Of a DNA stretch of 64,000 nt, positions 17,142-26,025 are shown one piece after another (position 1 is the first letter of the stretch; each line of letters opens with the position of its first letter). The stretch covers positions 1-64,000 of the forward strand of contig CANRJM010000001.1 of NCBI GenBank assembly GCA_947630925.1. Reading direction: 5' to 3'. This DNA is from an uncultured Lachnospiraceae bacterium. GTDB taxonomy: Bacteria > Bacillota > Clostridia > Lachnospirales > Lachnospiraceae. The notes under the pieces were generated by a model that had not been told where the DNA came from, made no database searches, and saw only the letters and a list, made by a program, of their open reading frames with translations. Made by a program: the position numbers and the translations under genes.

Positions 17142-19724
17142 ATGAATATCAGTCGTTTTACGCAAAAGTCACAGCAAGTACTGCAGGATACAGAGAAAAT
17201 TGCTATGGACTACGGACATCAGGAAATAGGGCAGGAACATTTTCTGACAGCATTGATACAGGTAGAGGATAGCCTGATTAGTAAGCTCTTAGAAAAGATG
17301 GGAATTGAGCCGGAAGTTTTTCTGGCGCAGATAGAGGAATTGCTGCGGAAAAGGCCAAAAGTACAGGGCGGCAGTCTTTATATGGATTCCTATTTAAACA
17401 AAACATTAATTTATGCCGAGGATGAGGCAAAACGGATGGGGGATGAGTATGTTTCCGTAGAGCATCTTTTCTTAAGTTTGCTAGAGTATCCAAGCAAAGA
17501 GATAAAAACATTGTTAAAAAACTGCCAGATTACAAGAGATCGTTTTTTGCAGGCGCTTTCTGAGGTTCGCGGAAATCAGAGAGTAACCAGTGATAATCCG
17601 GAGGTCACATATGATACTTTAGAGAAATATGGTTCTGATCTGGTAGAGCGCGCCAAAAGCGGCAGTCTGGATCCTGTCATAGGACGCGATGAGGAAATCA
17701 GAAATATTATCCGTATTCTTTCCAGAAAAACGAAGAATAATCCGGTGTTGATCGGCGAACCCGGTGTTGGAAAAACGGCGGCAGTAGAAGGGCTTGCGCA
17801 CCGTATTGTAAAGGGCGATGTACCAGAAGGCTTGAAGGATAAGAAGATATTTGCGCTGGATATGGGGGCGTTGGTTGCAGGCGCGAAATACCGCGGCGAG
17901 TTTGAAGAGAGGCTCAAGGCAGTTTTAGAGGAAGTCCGAAAAAGCGATGGACGGATTCTCTTGTTTATTGACGAACTGCATACCATTGTAGGAGCAGGCA
18001 AGACAGAGGGAGCTATGGATGCCGGAAATATGTTAAAGCCGATGCTTGCCCGGGGAGAACTCCATTGTATCGGCGCGACAACACTTGACGAATATCGTAT
18101 GTATATAGAGAAGGATTCCGCATTGGAGCGGCGTTTTCAGCCGGTAATGGTAGAGGAGCCAACAGTAGAAGATACGATTTCCATTCTGCGTGGGTTAAAG
18201 GACCGTTATGAGGTGTTTCATGGGGTTAAAATTACCGATGCGTCATTAGTAGCGGCGGCAACGTTATCTAACCGTTATATTTCTGACCGTTTTTTACCAG
18301 ATAAGGCAATCGACCTGATAGACGAGGCATGCGCAATGATTAAAACAGAACTGGACAGTATGCCAGCAGAATTAGATGAGATGCGCCGTAAAATTATGCA
18401 GATGGAAATTGAAGAGGCGGCTTTGAAAAAGGAGACAGACCATTTATCGGAGGAGCGTTTGAAGGAATTACAGAAAGCATTGGCGGAGCTTCGGGATGGA
18501 TTTAATCTGCAGAAGGCACGATGGGACAGCGAAAAAGCTTCCGTTGACCAGGTTAATCAGTTAAAAGAACAGTTAGAGGATCTGCATACACAGATGGATG
18601 CAGCAAAACGGGAGTATGATCTGAATAAATTAGCGGAGCTGCAGTATGGAAAGCTGCCGGAACTGGAAAAACAGTTGGAGGTAGCGGAGCAAAGAACAAG
18701 GGAGGACGACCGTTTTTTGGTACAGGAAAGCGTAACAGAAGAAGAGGTCGCAAAGATTGTTTCACGCTGGACAGGGATTCCAATTGCAAAGCTGTCTGAA
18801 GGAGAACGGGAAAAGACGCTTCGATTAGAAGAAGAACTGCATAAACGTGTCATTGGTCAGGATAAAGGAGTGCAGTTAGTCGCAGAGGCGATACTCCGTT
18901 CCAGGGCGGGCATTAAGGATCCGACCAGGCCAATCGGCTCTTTTCTGTTTTTGGGCCCGACCGGCGTGGGGAAAACAGAGCTGGCAAAGACGCTTGCTTT
19001 CAGCCTTTTTGATGACGAAAATAGTATGATTCGAATTGACATGAGTGAATATATGGAAAAATATAGTGTGGCGCGCTTGATTGGAGCGCCTCCGGGCTAT
19101 GTCGGCTATGAAGAGGGCGGTCAGTTGACAGAAGCAGTCCGTAGAAAACCATATTCCGTTGTACTTTTTGATGAAATAGAAAAGGCGCATCCGGATGTCT
19201 TTAATATACTGTTGCAGGTGCTGGATGATGGACGGATTACAGATTCACAGGGACGTACCGTAGATTTTAAAAATACGATTCTTATTTTAACTTCTAATAT
19301 CGGTTCCATGCATTTGTTAGAGGGAGTGGACAGCGAAGGGAATATCAGTTCCCAGGCAGAACAGCAGACAATGGAAGAACTGCGCGCCAGTTTCCGTCCG
19401 GAATTTTTAAACCGTCTGGATGAGATTGTTCTTTTTCAGCCATTAACGAAAGAAAATATTTCCGGTATCCTGCAGCTTTTATTACAGGAGTTAAATGGCC
19501 GTCTCAGACAAAAAGAGATAACAGTGGAACTAACGCAGCGGGCAATTGATTTTATTGCCTCTCAGGCATATGATCCGGTATATGGAGCCAGACCGTTAAA
19601 ACGTTATCTGCAAAAAAATGTAGAGACATTGCTGGCGAGAAAAATACTGGGAGATCAGCTCAATAGGGGAGAAGTGGTCAAAATTGATGAAGCAGGAGGA
19701 AGGCTATATACGATTGATGGGTAA
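17142..19724 (+). CDS. clpB: ATP-dependent disaggregase ClpB
   Basis: ClpB is a hexameric AAA+ chaperone that pulls polypeptides out of aggregates with DnaK. The 860-residue protein has the Clp N-domain (1-140), the first ATPase domain with GEPGVGKTA and LFIDELHT, a long coiled middle domain (about 400-525) that distinguishes ClpB from ClpC, and the second ATPase domain with [29 protein letters not shown] and the ClpB-type C-terminus. It lacks the peptidase-binding loop expected of ClpA/C/X as far as can be judged by eye. AAGGAGACATT precedes ATG. It is downstream of hsp20 and likely heat inducible with it. Confidence 0.95.
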   Translation: MNISRFTQKSQQVLQDTEKIAMDYGHQEIGQEHFLTALIQVEDSLISKLLEKMGIEPEVFLAQIEELLRKRPKVQGGSLYMDSYLNKTLIYAEDEAKRMGDEYVSVEHLFLSLLEYPSKEIKTLLKNCQITRDRFLQALSEVRGNQRVTSDNPEVTYDTLEKYGSDLVERAKSGSLDPVIGRDEEIRNIIRILSRKTKNNPVLIGEPGVGKTAAVEGLAHRIVKGDVPEGLKDKKIFALDMGALVAGAKYRGEFEERLKAVLEEVRKSDGRILLFIDELHTIVGAGKTEGAMDAGNMLKPMLARGELHCIGATTLDEYRMYIEKDSALERRFQPVMVEEPTVEDTISILRGLKDRYEVFHGVKITDASLVAAATLSNRYISDRFLPDKAIDLIDEACAMIKTELDSMPAELDEMRRKIMQMEIEEAALKKETDHLSEERLKELQKALAELRDGFNLQKARWDSEKASVDQVNQLKEQLEDLHTQMDAAKREYDLNKLAELQYGKLPELEKQLEVAEQRTREDDRFLVQESVTEEEVAKIVSRWTGIPIAKLSEGEREKTLRLEEELHKRVIGQDKGVQLVAEAILRSRAGIKDPTRPIGSFLFLGPTGVGKTELAKTLAFSLFDDENSMIRIDMSEYMEKYSVARLIGAPPGYVGYEEGGQLTEAVRRKPYSVVLFDEIEKAHPDVFNILLQVLDDGRITDSQGRTVDFKNTILILTSNIGSMHLLEGVDSEGNISSQAEQQTMEELRASFRPEFLNRLDEIVLFQPLTKENISGILQLLLQELNGRLRQKEITVELTQRAIDFIASQAYDPVYGARPLKRYLQKNVETLLARKILGDQLNRGEVVKIDEAGGRLYTIDG

Positions 19725-19751
19725 ACGTTTGACAGGTAAGAGTATCGCGTA

Positions 19752-19780
19752 TTGCATTGCTTTTTGGCGTATGCTATAAT
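19752..19780 (+). promoter_or_regulatory. Promoter of the cobalamin-riboswitch transcript
   Basis: TTGCAT, a 17-base spacer and a perfect TATAAT lie 28 bases after the clpB stop. The predicted start near 19787 falls at the 5' edge of the riboswitch. Confidence 0.8.
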
Positions 19781-19787
19781 AGCAAGG

Positions 19788-19990
19788 TTGTTAGTGAACT
19801 GTCGGCGGATTACCGTTCAGGTAATAATGCTGGGCAGACTGAAAAGGGAATGCAGTGAGAATCTGCAGCAGCCCCCGCTACTGTAAGAAGGATGATATTT
19901 TTATAGCTGAAAAGGCCGAAATACCACTGTAAGAAATTATGGGACAGGGTACGGAGACGAAAGCAAATGCAAAATAGTAAAATAAGAACA
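19788..19990 (+). ncRNA. Cobalamin (B12) riboswitch
   Basis: The aptamer core is clear: AAAAGGGAA, then a GCAGTGAGAATCTGC stem-loop, then the B12 box CAGCCCCCGCTACTGTAA, and further on CCACTGTAAGAAATTATGGGA. The order and spacing match the class that binds adenosyl- or methylcobalamin. A GCAAATG/CATTTGC hairpin (about 19972-20006) and A/T-rich sequence follow, and could belong to the expression platform. The ribosome binding site of the next gene is about 100 bases after the aptamer. B12 binding normally represses the downstream gene. The 3' boundary of the folded element is estimated. Confidence 0.9.
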
Positions 19991-20099
19991 TTTGCAGCCG
20001 GATGATATATAATATCTAAAGAAAAGCTTTTGATATCAGACGAATATTTTAGTATTATATTTTGGAAGGGGATAGTTCTGAAAGGATTTAGGATTGGAT

Positions 20100-21068
20100 A
20101 TGAAAATATATCAGAGATTCTTTTGTCTGCTGCTCTTTGGCAGTCTTCTGGCAATGGTAGGAGGCTGCAGCACGCAGAAGTCTGACCGGGAGGATGGCAG
20201 ACTAAAAGTGGTTGCTACTGTTTATGCAGAATATGATTTCTTAAGAAATATCGCAGGCGATAACATTCGTTTAAGTATGCTGCTTTTGCCGGGGGCAGAT
20301 GCGCATTCCTTTGATCCTACGCCAAAAGATATGGTATCGGTACAGGAGGCAGATCTCTTTGTGACAATTGGCGGAGAGTCAGATGCATGGGCGGAAAAAA
20401 TCCTTGCTTCGACGGATCAAAAAGTAGAAACGATACGGTTGATGGATTGTGTGGACGAATTAAAGGAGGAGAAAATTACAGAAGGCATGCAGACGGAGGA
20501 AGAGCATTCGGAAACGCAGGAACAGAAGAATGGGTTTGACGAGCATGTCTGGACGTCGCCGGAGAATGCCATGCAGATTGTCCAGAAGCTGTGCGATAAG
20601 TTGTGTATTATGGATAGCAGACATGCAGAGGAGTATCAGAAAAATACAGCGTTTTATTTAAAAAAACTTTCAGAATTAGATAAACAGTTTAAAAATGTGA
20701 TTGATGGTGCAAAGCGCAGGGAGATTATCGTGGCAGATAAATTTCCGTTCCGCTATTTTGCAGATGCCTATAACCTGACGTATTATGCAGCGTTTCCGGG
20801 ATGCTCTATACAGACGGATGCAAGCGCGGAAACAATTGCCTTTTTGATACGGAAGGTAAAGGAAGATCGGATACCCGTTGTGTTTCATATGGAATTGTCA
20901 AGCGAGGCGATGTGTAATACAATATGCGATGAAACGGGAGCGAAAAAAGCACAATTAAATGCAGTCCACAATGTAAGCCGGCTGGACTTTGAAAAGGGTA
21001 CCGGCTATGTGGAGCTGATGCAGGAAAATATTACGGTATTAAAGGAGGCGTTAAATGGAAGTCTCTAA
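20100..21068 (+). CDS. Metal ABC transporter substrate-binding lipoprotein, ZnuA/TroA-like
   Basis: The 322-residue protein has a lipoprotein signal with lipobox MVGGC (Cys23) and a cluster A-I (ZnuA/TroA) binding fold. Two metal-ligand histidines are visible, H69 in ADAHSFDPTP and H149 in DEHVWTSPENA. The third usual histidine (HxAFxYF in TroA/ZnuA) is replaced in ADKFPFRYFADAY. Between them is an acidic loop rather than a histidine-rich one. The start at 20100 has AGGA six bases upstream; the track's TTG at 20094 is less likely. No permease or ATPase gene follows, so it must use a partner transporter elsewhere. Its cobalamin riboswitch suggests a role in cobalt or corrinoid-related metal supply rather than zinc; this is inference. 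Its 3' end overlaps the convergent M29 gene by 18 bases. Confidence 0.85.
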   Translation: MKIYQRFFCLLLFGSLLAMVGGCSTQKSDREDGRLKVVATVYAEYDFLRNIAGDNIRLSMLLLPGADAHSFDPTPKDMVSVQEADLFVTIGGESDAWAEKILASTDQKVETIRLMDCVDELKEEKITEGMQTEEEHSETQEQKNGFDEHVWTSPENAMQIVQKLCDKLCIMDSRHAEEYQKNTAFYLKKLSELDKQFKNVIDGAKRREIIVADKFPFRYFADAYNLTYYAAFPGCSIQTDASAETIAFLIRKVKEDRIPVVFHMELSSEAMCNTICDETGAKKAQLNAVHNVSRLDFEKGTGYVELMQENITVLKEALNGSL

Positions 21069-23153
21069 AGCTTCGTTTAAGGCTTCTGTACCAGGCAGGA
21101 CAAAGCGTCCGTTCTGAATTAGGGGGATGCTTTGTCCTGTTTTTGTATGCACACAGATATCTCCCAGTTCATCATACGGAATGGTAATATCGGTGTGGCA
21201 GTTAAAATATGCTTTCTTGCTGTCAGTATGACGAAGCATAGAAAAATCATTTTCTTTTGCGATCATTTTTTTCCCATCCGGATTACGGGTAAGCAGCTCC
21301 TCTTCATGGGAAAAACAGGTATCGCCTACTGCAAAGTGCGGACCGGTCTTTTCCGTGATTAGTATTGGGAGAAGATGTGAAATCTGATATTTTTTTCCCA
21401 AAGCATACGCCGTAGTATTTGTTCCAATGGCAAATTCTCCCATTGGAAGCGTTTCATGTTGAAACAGAATATTATCGCGTATATATTTTTTGTTTTCTTC
21501 CGGCGTATCAAAATTTCTACAGTTGTAGTCTTTGATGATGCCGTCCTCAAATGTCAGTTCAATGTCATGATATTCCAAGTCGTTTAAAAAGGTCTTTGTC
21601 ACATGCAAAAGACCGTTGGTTCCATTCAGACGCGGGGAAGTGAAAACTTCTCCCAGAGGGATATTGACGTCTGCCAGACAGTTTTCAAATTTTGTTTCCT
21701 CCTCCGGATTGGTAAGCGGAGTCAGCGATACGGTAAGTTTGGTATGGTTTCCGTTTCTTCCGGTAATGGTCACAAATTCGCCCTGATCGAGCGCATCAAT
21801 TAATTTAGTCTGTATTTCTAAATATTTTGACTGATCCAATGTATTGACGCATATGGTTTTTTCAAAAATTTCACGGTAGTTTTCGCCAATTTCCGGAAGG
21901 GGATAAGAGATAATGGAAAAACTGGTCTGGTCTCCCGGAATGTATTCGTTTAAGAGCATGCCGTTTGCCGCCTGAAATTCTATTTTCCATTTTTGCTGTT
22001 TTTTGGAATAGTGAAGCGCTTCTTCTTTTTCTATGGGATTAAATGGTATTTCTCCAAATGTTTCCATCACAGCCGGTCCCGCAAACTCCGCGCATAGCTC
22101 CTTCATGGATTCTAAAGCCTTTTCCTGTTCCTGGAGACGGTGTTCGGCATATGCTTTATCAAAGAAAAGCGCATCATCCATGCGGTGATCATAATCATAT
22201 TGCTTATTGGGGGAAGCTCCATAGTAGCCGACCTTTCCGCGGGGGCTGCGACGGGCAAGGCTTACGCTGGCGCGATAGATACAAGGAGAAAGCCCAAGTT
22301 CCTCAAATTGCCGGATGACCTCACGGATCATCCGCTCAAAGCCAAGATGATAACGGATATTGACGCTCTTTTTTTTGCTTAAATCAATATTATACAGAGA
22401 GAACCCTCTGCGGTAACCGTCCGTAAATGTAAATGCCATATCGTGTATCTCCTGCTCCGAAAGCGTATTCAGATATTTTGCGGTTTCCAGTTCATTTTCC
22501 GTAATATATTCCCCAAAACGATACAGATAGCGCAGATCCGACAGATCGCAGTTACAGATAATATCGACAGCAAACTTACGGTTTGGATCAAAAGAATCGT
22601 GGAGGCTGTCTGCCACAGTGATTTCCGAATAGTCTAAGAAGTAATAATAAATGGCAGATTTTATTTCCTGCGCCGAGGCGTCTCCCTGCTCTAAGATGTT
22701 ATATATTTCAATAAAAAGTTCGGCAAGTGCGGCAAGGAAAAAAGGACGGTTTTCATAAGCATAGACAATCATGCCTCTGAGCTCAGTATAGAGTGTGCAG
22801 AGAGCCGGTGCAAAGTCGTTGTTCAGCTTTTTCTGCGCGGTGGAAGGATTTGCCCAGCTTTCTTCATATTGCTTACCGGTAATATCATGATATAAGGAGG
22901 TGTTTAACGCCTGGAGTTTTTCCATAGAGTAATGTTCCAGCTCCCCGCTTGTTTTTTTGTTCCAGAGTTCTTCGATTTGCAGCAAAAAAGCGGATACCTG
23001 ATGGAAATATTCTCCAACCGGTGCGCCGTGTATATTGACAGGACAGTCTTCCTGCGTAGTTTCTTCAAAAATGGAGTGGATTCGTCGGTTTGCAAAAATA
23101 TAGCGTTGTAAATAATCTTCTTTTTCTTCCAAAATTTCATCCAGTTGCTTCAT
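21051..23153 (-). CDS. M29-type metallo-aminopeptidase with long N-terminal extension
   Basis: The last about 370 residues match the M29 thermophilic aminopeptidase family. All metal-binding landmarks can be seen: PLGEVFTSP (Glu), LPMGEFAIGTN (Glu), GPHFAVGD (His) and FNCHTDITIP (His and Asp). M29 enzymes are dinuclear exopeptidases removing N-terminal residues in the cytoplasm. The protein is 700 residues, whereas typical M29 enzymes are about 410. The extra N-terminal 330 residues are helical and unfamiliar to me. I place the start at the internal ATG at 23153, preceded by AAAGGG, rather than the track start 23171. The promoter is listed at 23186-23214. Confidence 0.8.
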   Translation of the reverse strand: MKQLDEILEEKEDYLQRYIFANRRIHSIFEETTQEDCPVNIHGAPVGEYFHQVSAFLLQIEELWNKKTSGELEHYSMEKLQALNTSLYHDITGKQYEESWANPSTAQKKLNNDFAPALCTLYTELRGMIVYAYENRPFFLAALAELFIEIYNILEQGDASAQEIKSAIYYYFLDYSEITVADSLHDSFDPNRKFAVDIICNCDLSDLRYLYRFGEYITENELETAKYLNTLSEQEIHDMAFTFTDGYRRGFSLYNIDLSKKKSVNIRYHLGFERMIREVIRQFEELGLSPCIYRASVSLARRSPRGKVGYYGASPNKQYDYDHRMDDALFFDKAYAEHRLQEQEKALESMKELCAEFAGPAVMETFGEIPFNPIEKEEALHYSKKQQKWKIEFQAANGMLLNEYIPGDQTSFSIISYPLPEIGENYREIFEKTICVNTLDQSKYLEIQTKLIDALDQGEFVTITGRNGNHTKLTVSLTPLTNPEEETKFENCLADVNIPLGEVFTSPRLNGTNGLLHVTKTFLNDLEYHDIELTFEDGIIKDYNCRNFDTPEENKKYIRDNILFQHETLPMGEFAIGTNTTAYALGKKYQISHLLPILITEKTGPHFAVGDTCFSHEEELLTRNPDGKKMIAKENDFSMLRHTDSKKAYFNCHTDITIPYDELGDICVHTKTGQSIPLIQNGRFVLPGTEALNEALETSI

Positions 23154-23185
23154 AAAAATTAACCCTTTCATGCATAATAATATAA

Positions 23186-23214
23186 ATCGTAGTAATCCGT
23201 TTTTTGTATATCAA
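23186..23214 (-). promoter_or_regulatory. Candidate promoter of the M29 peptidase gene
   Basis: On the minus strand TTGATA, a 17-base spacer and TACGAT lie 30-60 bases before the start codon. The -10 match is only fair. Confidence 0.45.
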
Positions 23215-23251
23215 AAATGACAGAGCCGCATAAAGAGAACACGGATTAAAG

Positions 23252-24439
23252 CTACTGCAGATACGGATGAAGAATATCAAAAAAAGTTTTCATCCGATGC
23301 AGATAAGTGTGTTCTTTTTGTACCAGCTCATATCCCTGTTTTGCTATTTTTTGGCGCAGCGTATCATGCCCCAGATAAAATAGAATTTTATCAAACAGCT
23401 CTTCTCTGTCTTCGTAAATGTCCATGTGCGCGCCTGAGCGAAACGTCGTATCAAATTCCGGCTGATAGTTAGATAAAAGGAAGCCTCTGCTTCCTAGTAT
23501 ATCCCATACGCGCAAAGGAATACCAGTCTTAATATTGGGAATTGTCATGTTGAGATTCACACTGCTTTCATAAAAAATTTGCGGCATTTTTGTAAGATAA
23601 TCCACAGGTTCGTAGAGTGTGACAAAGGGAAGCTGTTCGGTTTTGGAATTGGTAAAAAGATGCACCTGATTTCTTCCATAATCTGCCCGCTGTAAAAACT
23701 GCAGGGATAAAAAATTTAAATTTTCCAACCGTTCTAATGAAGCGGCTTTGAAGCCGAGAACCGTACTGGAAAAGAGAGTGCGGATATCCGCCAGGGAATG
23801 GGAAGATTTTTTATATTCTACAAGGTCTTCTAACTTCATACAAATATCTTCCGTTAATAGCGCTTCTAACAGGTTTCCGCCGGATATCAGAAGCTGCGCT
23901 TTCATGGCGCCTTCCAGATAGCCGCATAAGTAACTGGGAAGAGAAGCGGCAATCCTGTCATAGGAATTTTTTTCATAAAGGCTTCCGACAAAAGATACCG
24001 GATAATTCTGCGGCTGATCATATTGTATCTGGCGGGCAATGCGTTTTGTATGAACTGCGAGAGGAAGATGGTAAATATTTGTTACGCCCATTTGACGAAA
24101 TTCACTGTAATTGGAATAGTCAAAAGTGAATACTACATTTGTAGAATAAAAAATGGAATCATGATACATAGCGAGCAAAGGACTATCACAATTCCAACTG
24201 ACATATAGTGTATCGGTTTCGTGGCAGGCTTCTGCCAGTACCGGAAAAAAATTAATGGAAAAGAGAAAGTCATACCTCTTTTCCATGAGAAGCTGGGACA
24301 GCTTTTGCGTATAAGCCATGTCCTCTTCCGGATTTTCAATAGCGTCTGTCAGCAAGGTAACATTATGTTTTAATTGCTGAAAGGTTATCAGGATGTCATG
24401 CAGATTATAGGCATTCCATTGATAAAATAGTATATTCAT
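23252..24439 (-). CDS. CgeB-like glycosyltransferase (DUF3880 plus GT1-type domain)
   Basis: The 395-residue protein resembles the CgeB/spore-maturation glycosyltransferases: an N-terminal Rossmann-like part with a DUF3880 pattern (MNILFYQWNAY and later VSFVGSLYEKNSYDRI) and a C-terminal nucleotide-sugar domain including LNMTIPNIKTGIPLRVWDILGSRGFLLSNYQPE and the final HTYLHRMKTFFDIL. It probably transfers a sugar to a protein or cell-surface glycan; donor and acceptor cannot be read. It is 14 bases downstream of rmlD, which suggests that its donor could be dTDP-rhamnose. GGAG precedes ATG by about 10 bases. Confidence 0.8.
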   Translation of the reverse strand: MNILFYQWNAYNLHDILITFQQLKHNVTLLTDAIENPEEDMAYTQKLSQLLMEKRYDFLFSINFFPVLAEACHETDTLYVSWNCDSPLLAMYHDSIFYSTNVVFTFDYSNYSEFRQMGVTNIYHLPLAVHTKRIARQIQYDQPQNYPVSFVGSLYEKNSYDRIAASLPSYLCGYLEGAMKAQLLISGGNLLEALLTEDICMKLEDLVEYKKSSHSLADIRTLFSSTVLGFKAASLERLENLNFLSLQFLQRADYGRNQVHLFTNSKTEQLPFVTLYEPVDYLTKMPQIFYESSVNLNMTIPNIKTGIPLRVWDILGSRGFLLSNYQPEFDTTFRSGAHMDIYEDREELFDKILFYLGHDTLRQKIAKQGYELVQKEHTYLHRMKTFFDILHPYLQ

Positions 24440-24453
24440 GGCAGTTTCTCCGT

Positions 24454-25308
24454 TTATCCTATCATTCCCGTATCGGATAAATATTCAACAAGAGCGTCTT
24501 CCCAGTGTTTCATACGGTAAGAACCCTGTGAATTTAGTTTTTGGTTTTCCAGAACGGAATAGGCAGGTCTTTTTGCAACAGCGGCAGGATATTCATCGGT
24601 TGTAACAGGAAGGACGGTTACCTTTGTTTTTGTCAGTGAAAAAATTTTTCGGGCAAATTCATACCAACTGGTAACGCCTTCGCAGGTTCCGTGATAAATG
24701 CCATATTTTCCGGAATCGACGATATGAAGGATCATTCTGCCTAACTCCAGGGCTGAGGTAGGCGAACCAAACTGATCGTTCACAACGGTAATAGTGTCAT
24801 GATCCCTGGCAAGACGAAGCATCGTTTTCACAAAGTTATGTCCGTCTCCGTACAGCCAAGCCGTTCGGATAATATAATAGCGTTCCAGTGTTTCCATAAC
24901 AGCTTTTTCCCCTTCCGCCTTGGTAAGACCATAGACACTCTGCGGACAGGGAATGTCTGTTTCAAGGTAAGGCTTATCTGCTTTTCCGTCAAAAACATAG
25001 TCCGTAGATATCTGGACAAGCTGTGCGTCAATTTCCTTTGCTGCAGCGGCCAGATTCTTTGGGCCAAGTGCGTTGACGCGCCGCGCGTTTTCCTGATCCG
25101 TCTCGCATTGGTCAACGGCCGTATAGGCGGCGCAGTTTATGATAGTATCCGGCATTTTCTCCCGGACCAGGGTAAAAACCTGTTTTGTATCACAGATATC
25201 CAGCGTATCAAAATCTGTGTTAATCAAAATAATGTCTGTATTTTTTAAAAGCTGGTTCAAGGCCCTTCCTAATTGACCGTTACAGCCAGTAATGAGTACT
25301 TTTTTCAT
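24454..25308 (-). CDS. rfbD: dTDP-4-dehydrorhamnose reductase RmlD
   Basis: This extended SDR enzyme of 284 residues performs the last step of dTDP-L-rhamnose synthesis, reducing the 4-keto group with NAD(P)H. Visible motifs are VLITGCNGQLGRAL at the N-terminus, NCAAYTAVDQCE, STDYVFDG and YGLTKAEGE with the catalytic Tyr and Lys. The start at 25308 follows AAGGAAAGGAAAGTTACC; the track ORF runs 24 codons further upstream without support. It is 61 bases after rmlC on the same strand. RmlA and RmlB, needed for the pathway, are not in this window. Confidence 0.92.
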   Translation of the reverse strand: MKKVLITGCNGQLGRALNQLLKNTDIILINTDFDTLDICDTKQVFTLVREKMPDTIINCAAYTAVDQCETDQENARRVNALGPKNLAAAAKEIDAQLVQISTDYVFDGKADKPYLETDIPCPQSVYGLTKAEGEKAVMETLERYYIIRTAWLYGDGHNFVKTMLRLARDHDTITVVNDQFGSPTSALELGRMILHIVDSGKYGIYHGTCEGVTSWYEFARKIFSLTKTKVTVLPVTTDEYPAAVAKRPAYSVLENQKLNSQGSYRMKHWEDALVEYLSDTGMIG

Positions 25309-25338
25309 GGTAACTTTCCTTTCCTTCGTATGTGGAAT

Positions 25339-25357
25339 TAGGCAATTGCGAAACGTT
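25339..25357. repeat. Third copy of the 19-base dispersed repeat
   Basis: TAGGCAATTGCGAAACGTT is identical to the reverse complement of 16229-16247. It lies between rmlC and rmlD, 30 bases before the rmlD start, so in transcript orientation both occurrences read AACGTTTCGCAATTGCCTA within 5' leader or intercistronic RNA. Confidence 0.6.
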
Positions 25358-25369
25358 CCTTTTGATTGC

Positions 25370-25927
25370 TCAAAGGGCAATGTCTTCGGAAAAATTTGGA
25401 AGCAGCTTGTCCTTTTCAGAGATAAGAGGCGTTTCGTTTTCAGGAATCGGCCATTTTACCCCAATCGCTGCATCATTCCAAAAGATACCCGCCTCAGATG
25501 ACGGATCATAAAAATCAGTACATTTATAAGAAAATTCTGCGGTGTCAGAAAGGACATAAAAGCCGTGTGCAAATCCTTCCGGGATATAAAACATATTTTT
25601 CTTTTCCGCGGATAAAGTTACGCCATACCACTGTCCATAGGTCTTTGAACCTTTTCGGATATCTACGGCAACATCATATACTTCGCCGTGGAGAACGCGG
25701 ACTAATTTACCCTGTGTATGTTTTTTCTGATAATGCAGCCCCCGCAGGACACCTTTGGAAGAACCGGATTGGTTGTCCTGTACGAATACCATATCAAGTC
25801 CTGCTTCTTTAAAATCCCTGTAGTTATAGGTTTCCACAAAATAACCTCTGGCGTCTTCTGCTACCTTCGGTTGAATCAGATAAAGACCTTCGATATTTCC
25901 GCATGTCTCAATTTTTAATTTTCCCAT
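25370..25927 (-). CDS. rfbC: dTDP-4-dehydrorhamnose 3,5-epimerase RmlC
   Basis: The 185-residue cupin enzyme epimerises C3 and C5 of dTDP-4-keto-6-deoxyglucose. It shows VLRGLHYQ, the catalytic histidine motif RGLHYQ and Tyr/Lys region, VDIRKGSKTYGQW and PEGFAHGF. The length is normal. I chose ATG at 25927 (MGKLKIETCG), preceded by AAAGGGAGAAGAGT; the track start at 26026 coincides with the stop of the MerR gene and adds 33 unlikely residues. A strong hairpin lies just before its ribosome binding site. It precedes rmlD. Confidence 0.93.
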   Translation of the reverse strand: MGKLKIETCGNIEGLYLIQPKVAEDARGYFVETYNYRDFKEAGLDMVFVQDNQSGSSKGVLRGLHYQKKHTQGKLVRVLHGEVYDVAVDIRKGSKTYGQWYGVTLSAEKKNMFYIPEGFAHGFYVLSDTAEFSYKCTDFYDPSSEAGIFWNDAAIGVKWPIPENETPLISEKDKLLPNFSEDIAL

Positions 25928-25948
25928 ACTCTTCTCCCTTTGAATTTT

Positions 25949-25993
25949 GCAGAGCAGTCCGGGAAAAATTCTGTCTGCCGTCGGACTGTCTGC
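25949..25993. promoter_or_regulatory. Intercistronic hairpin before rmlC
   Basis: GCAGAGCAGTCCG (25949-25961) pairs with CGGACTGTCTGC (25982-25993): a 12-bp stem with a single bulged G and a 20-base loop that also carries a direct repeat of CTGTCTGCCG. In the minus-strand transcript it lies between the MerR stop and the rmlC ribosome binding site and is not followed by U residues, so RNA processing or translation control is more likely than termination. Confidence 0.5.
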
Positions 25994-26025
25994 CGTATAT
26001 GATTTTTCTATAGAAGAGTATATCA

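Noticed and set aside
21051-21068. Overlapping 3' ends of the ZnuA-like and M29 genes as a regulatory antisense pair
   Set aside because: The overlap is 18 bases, common for convergent genes, and there is no other sign of antisense control.
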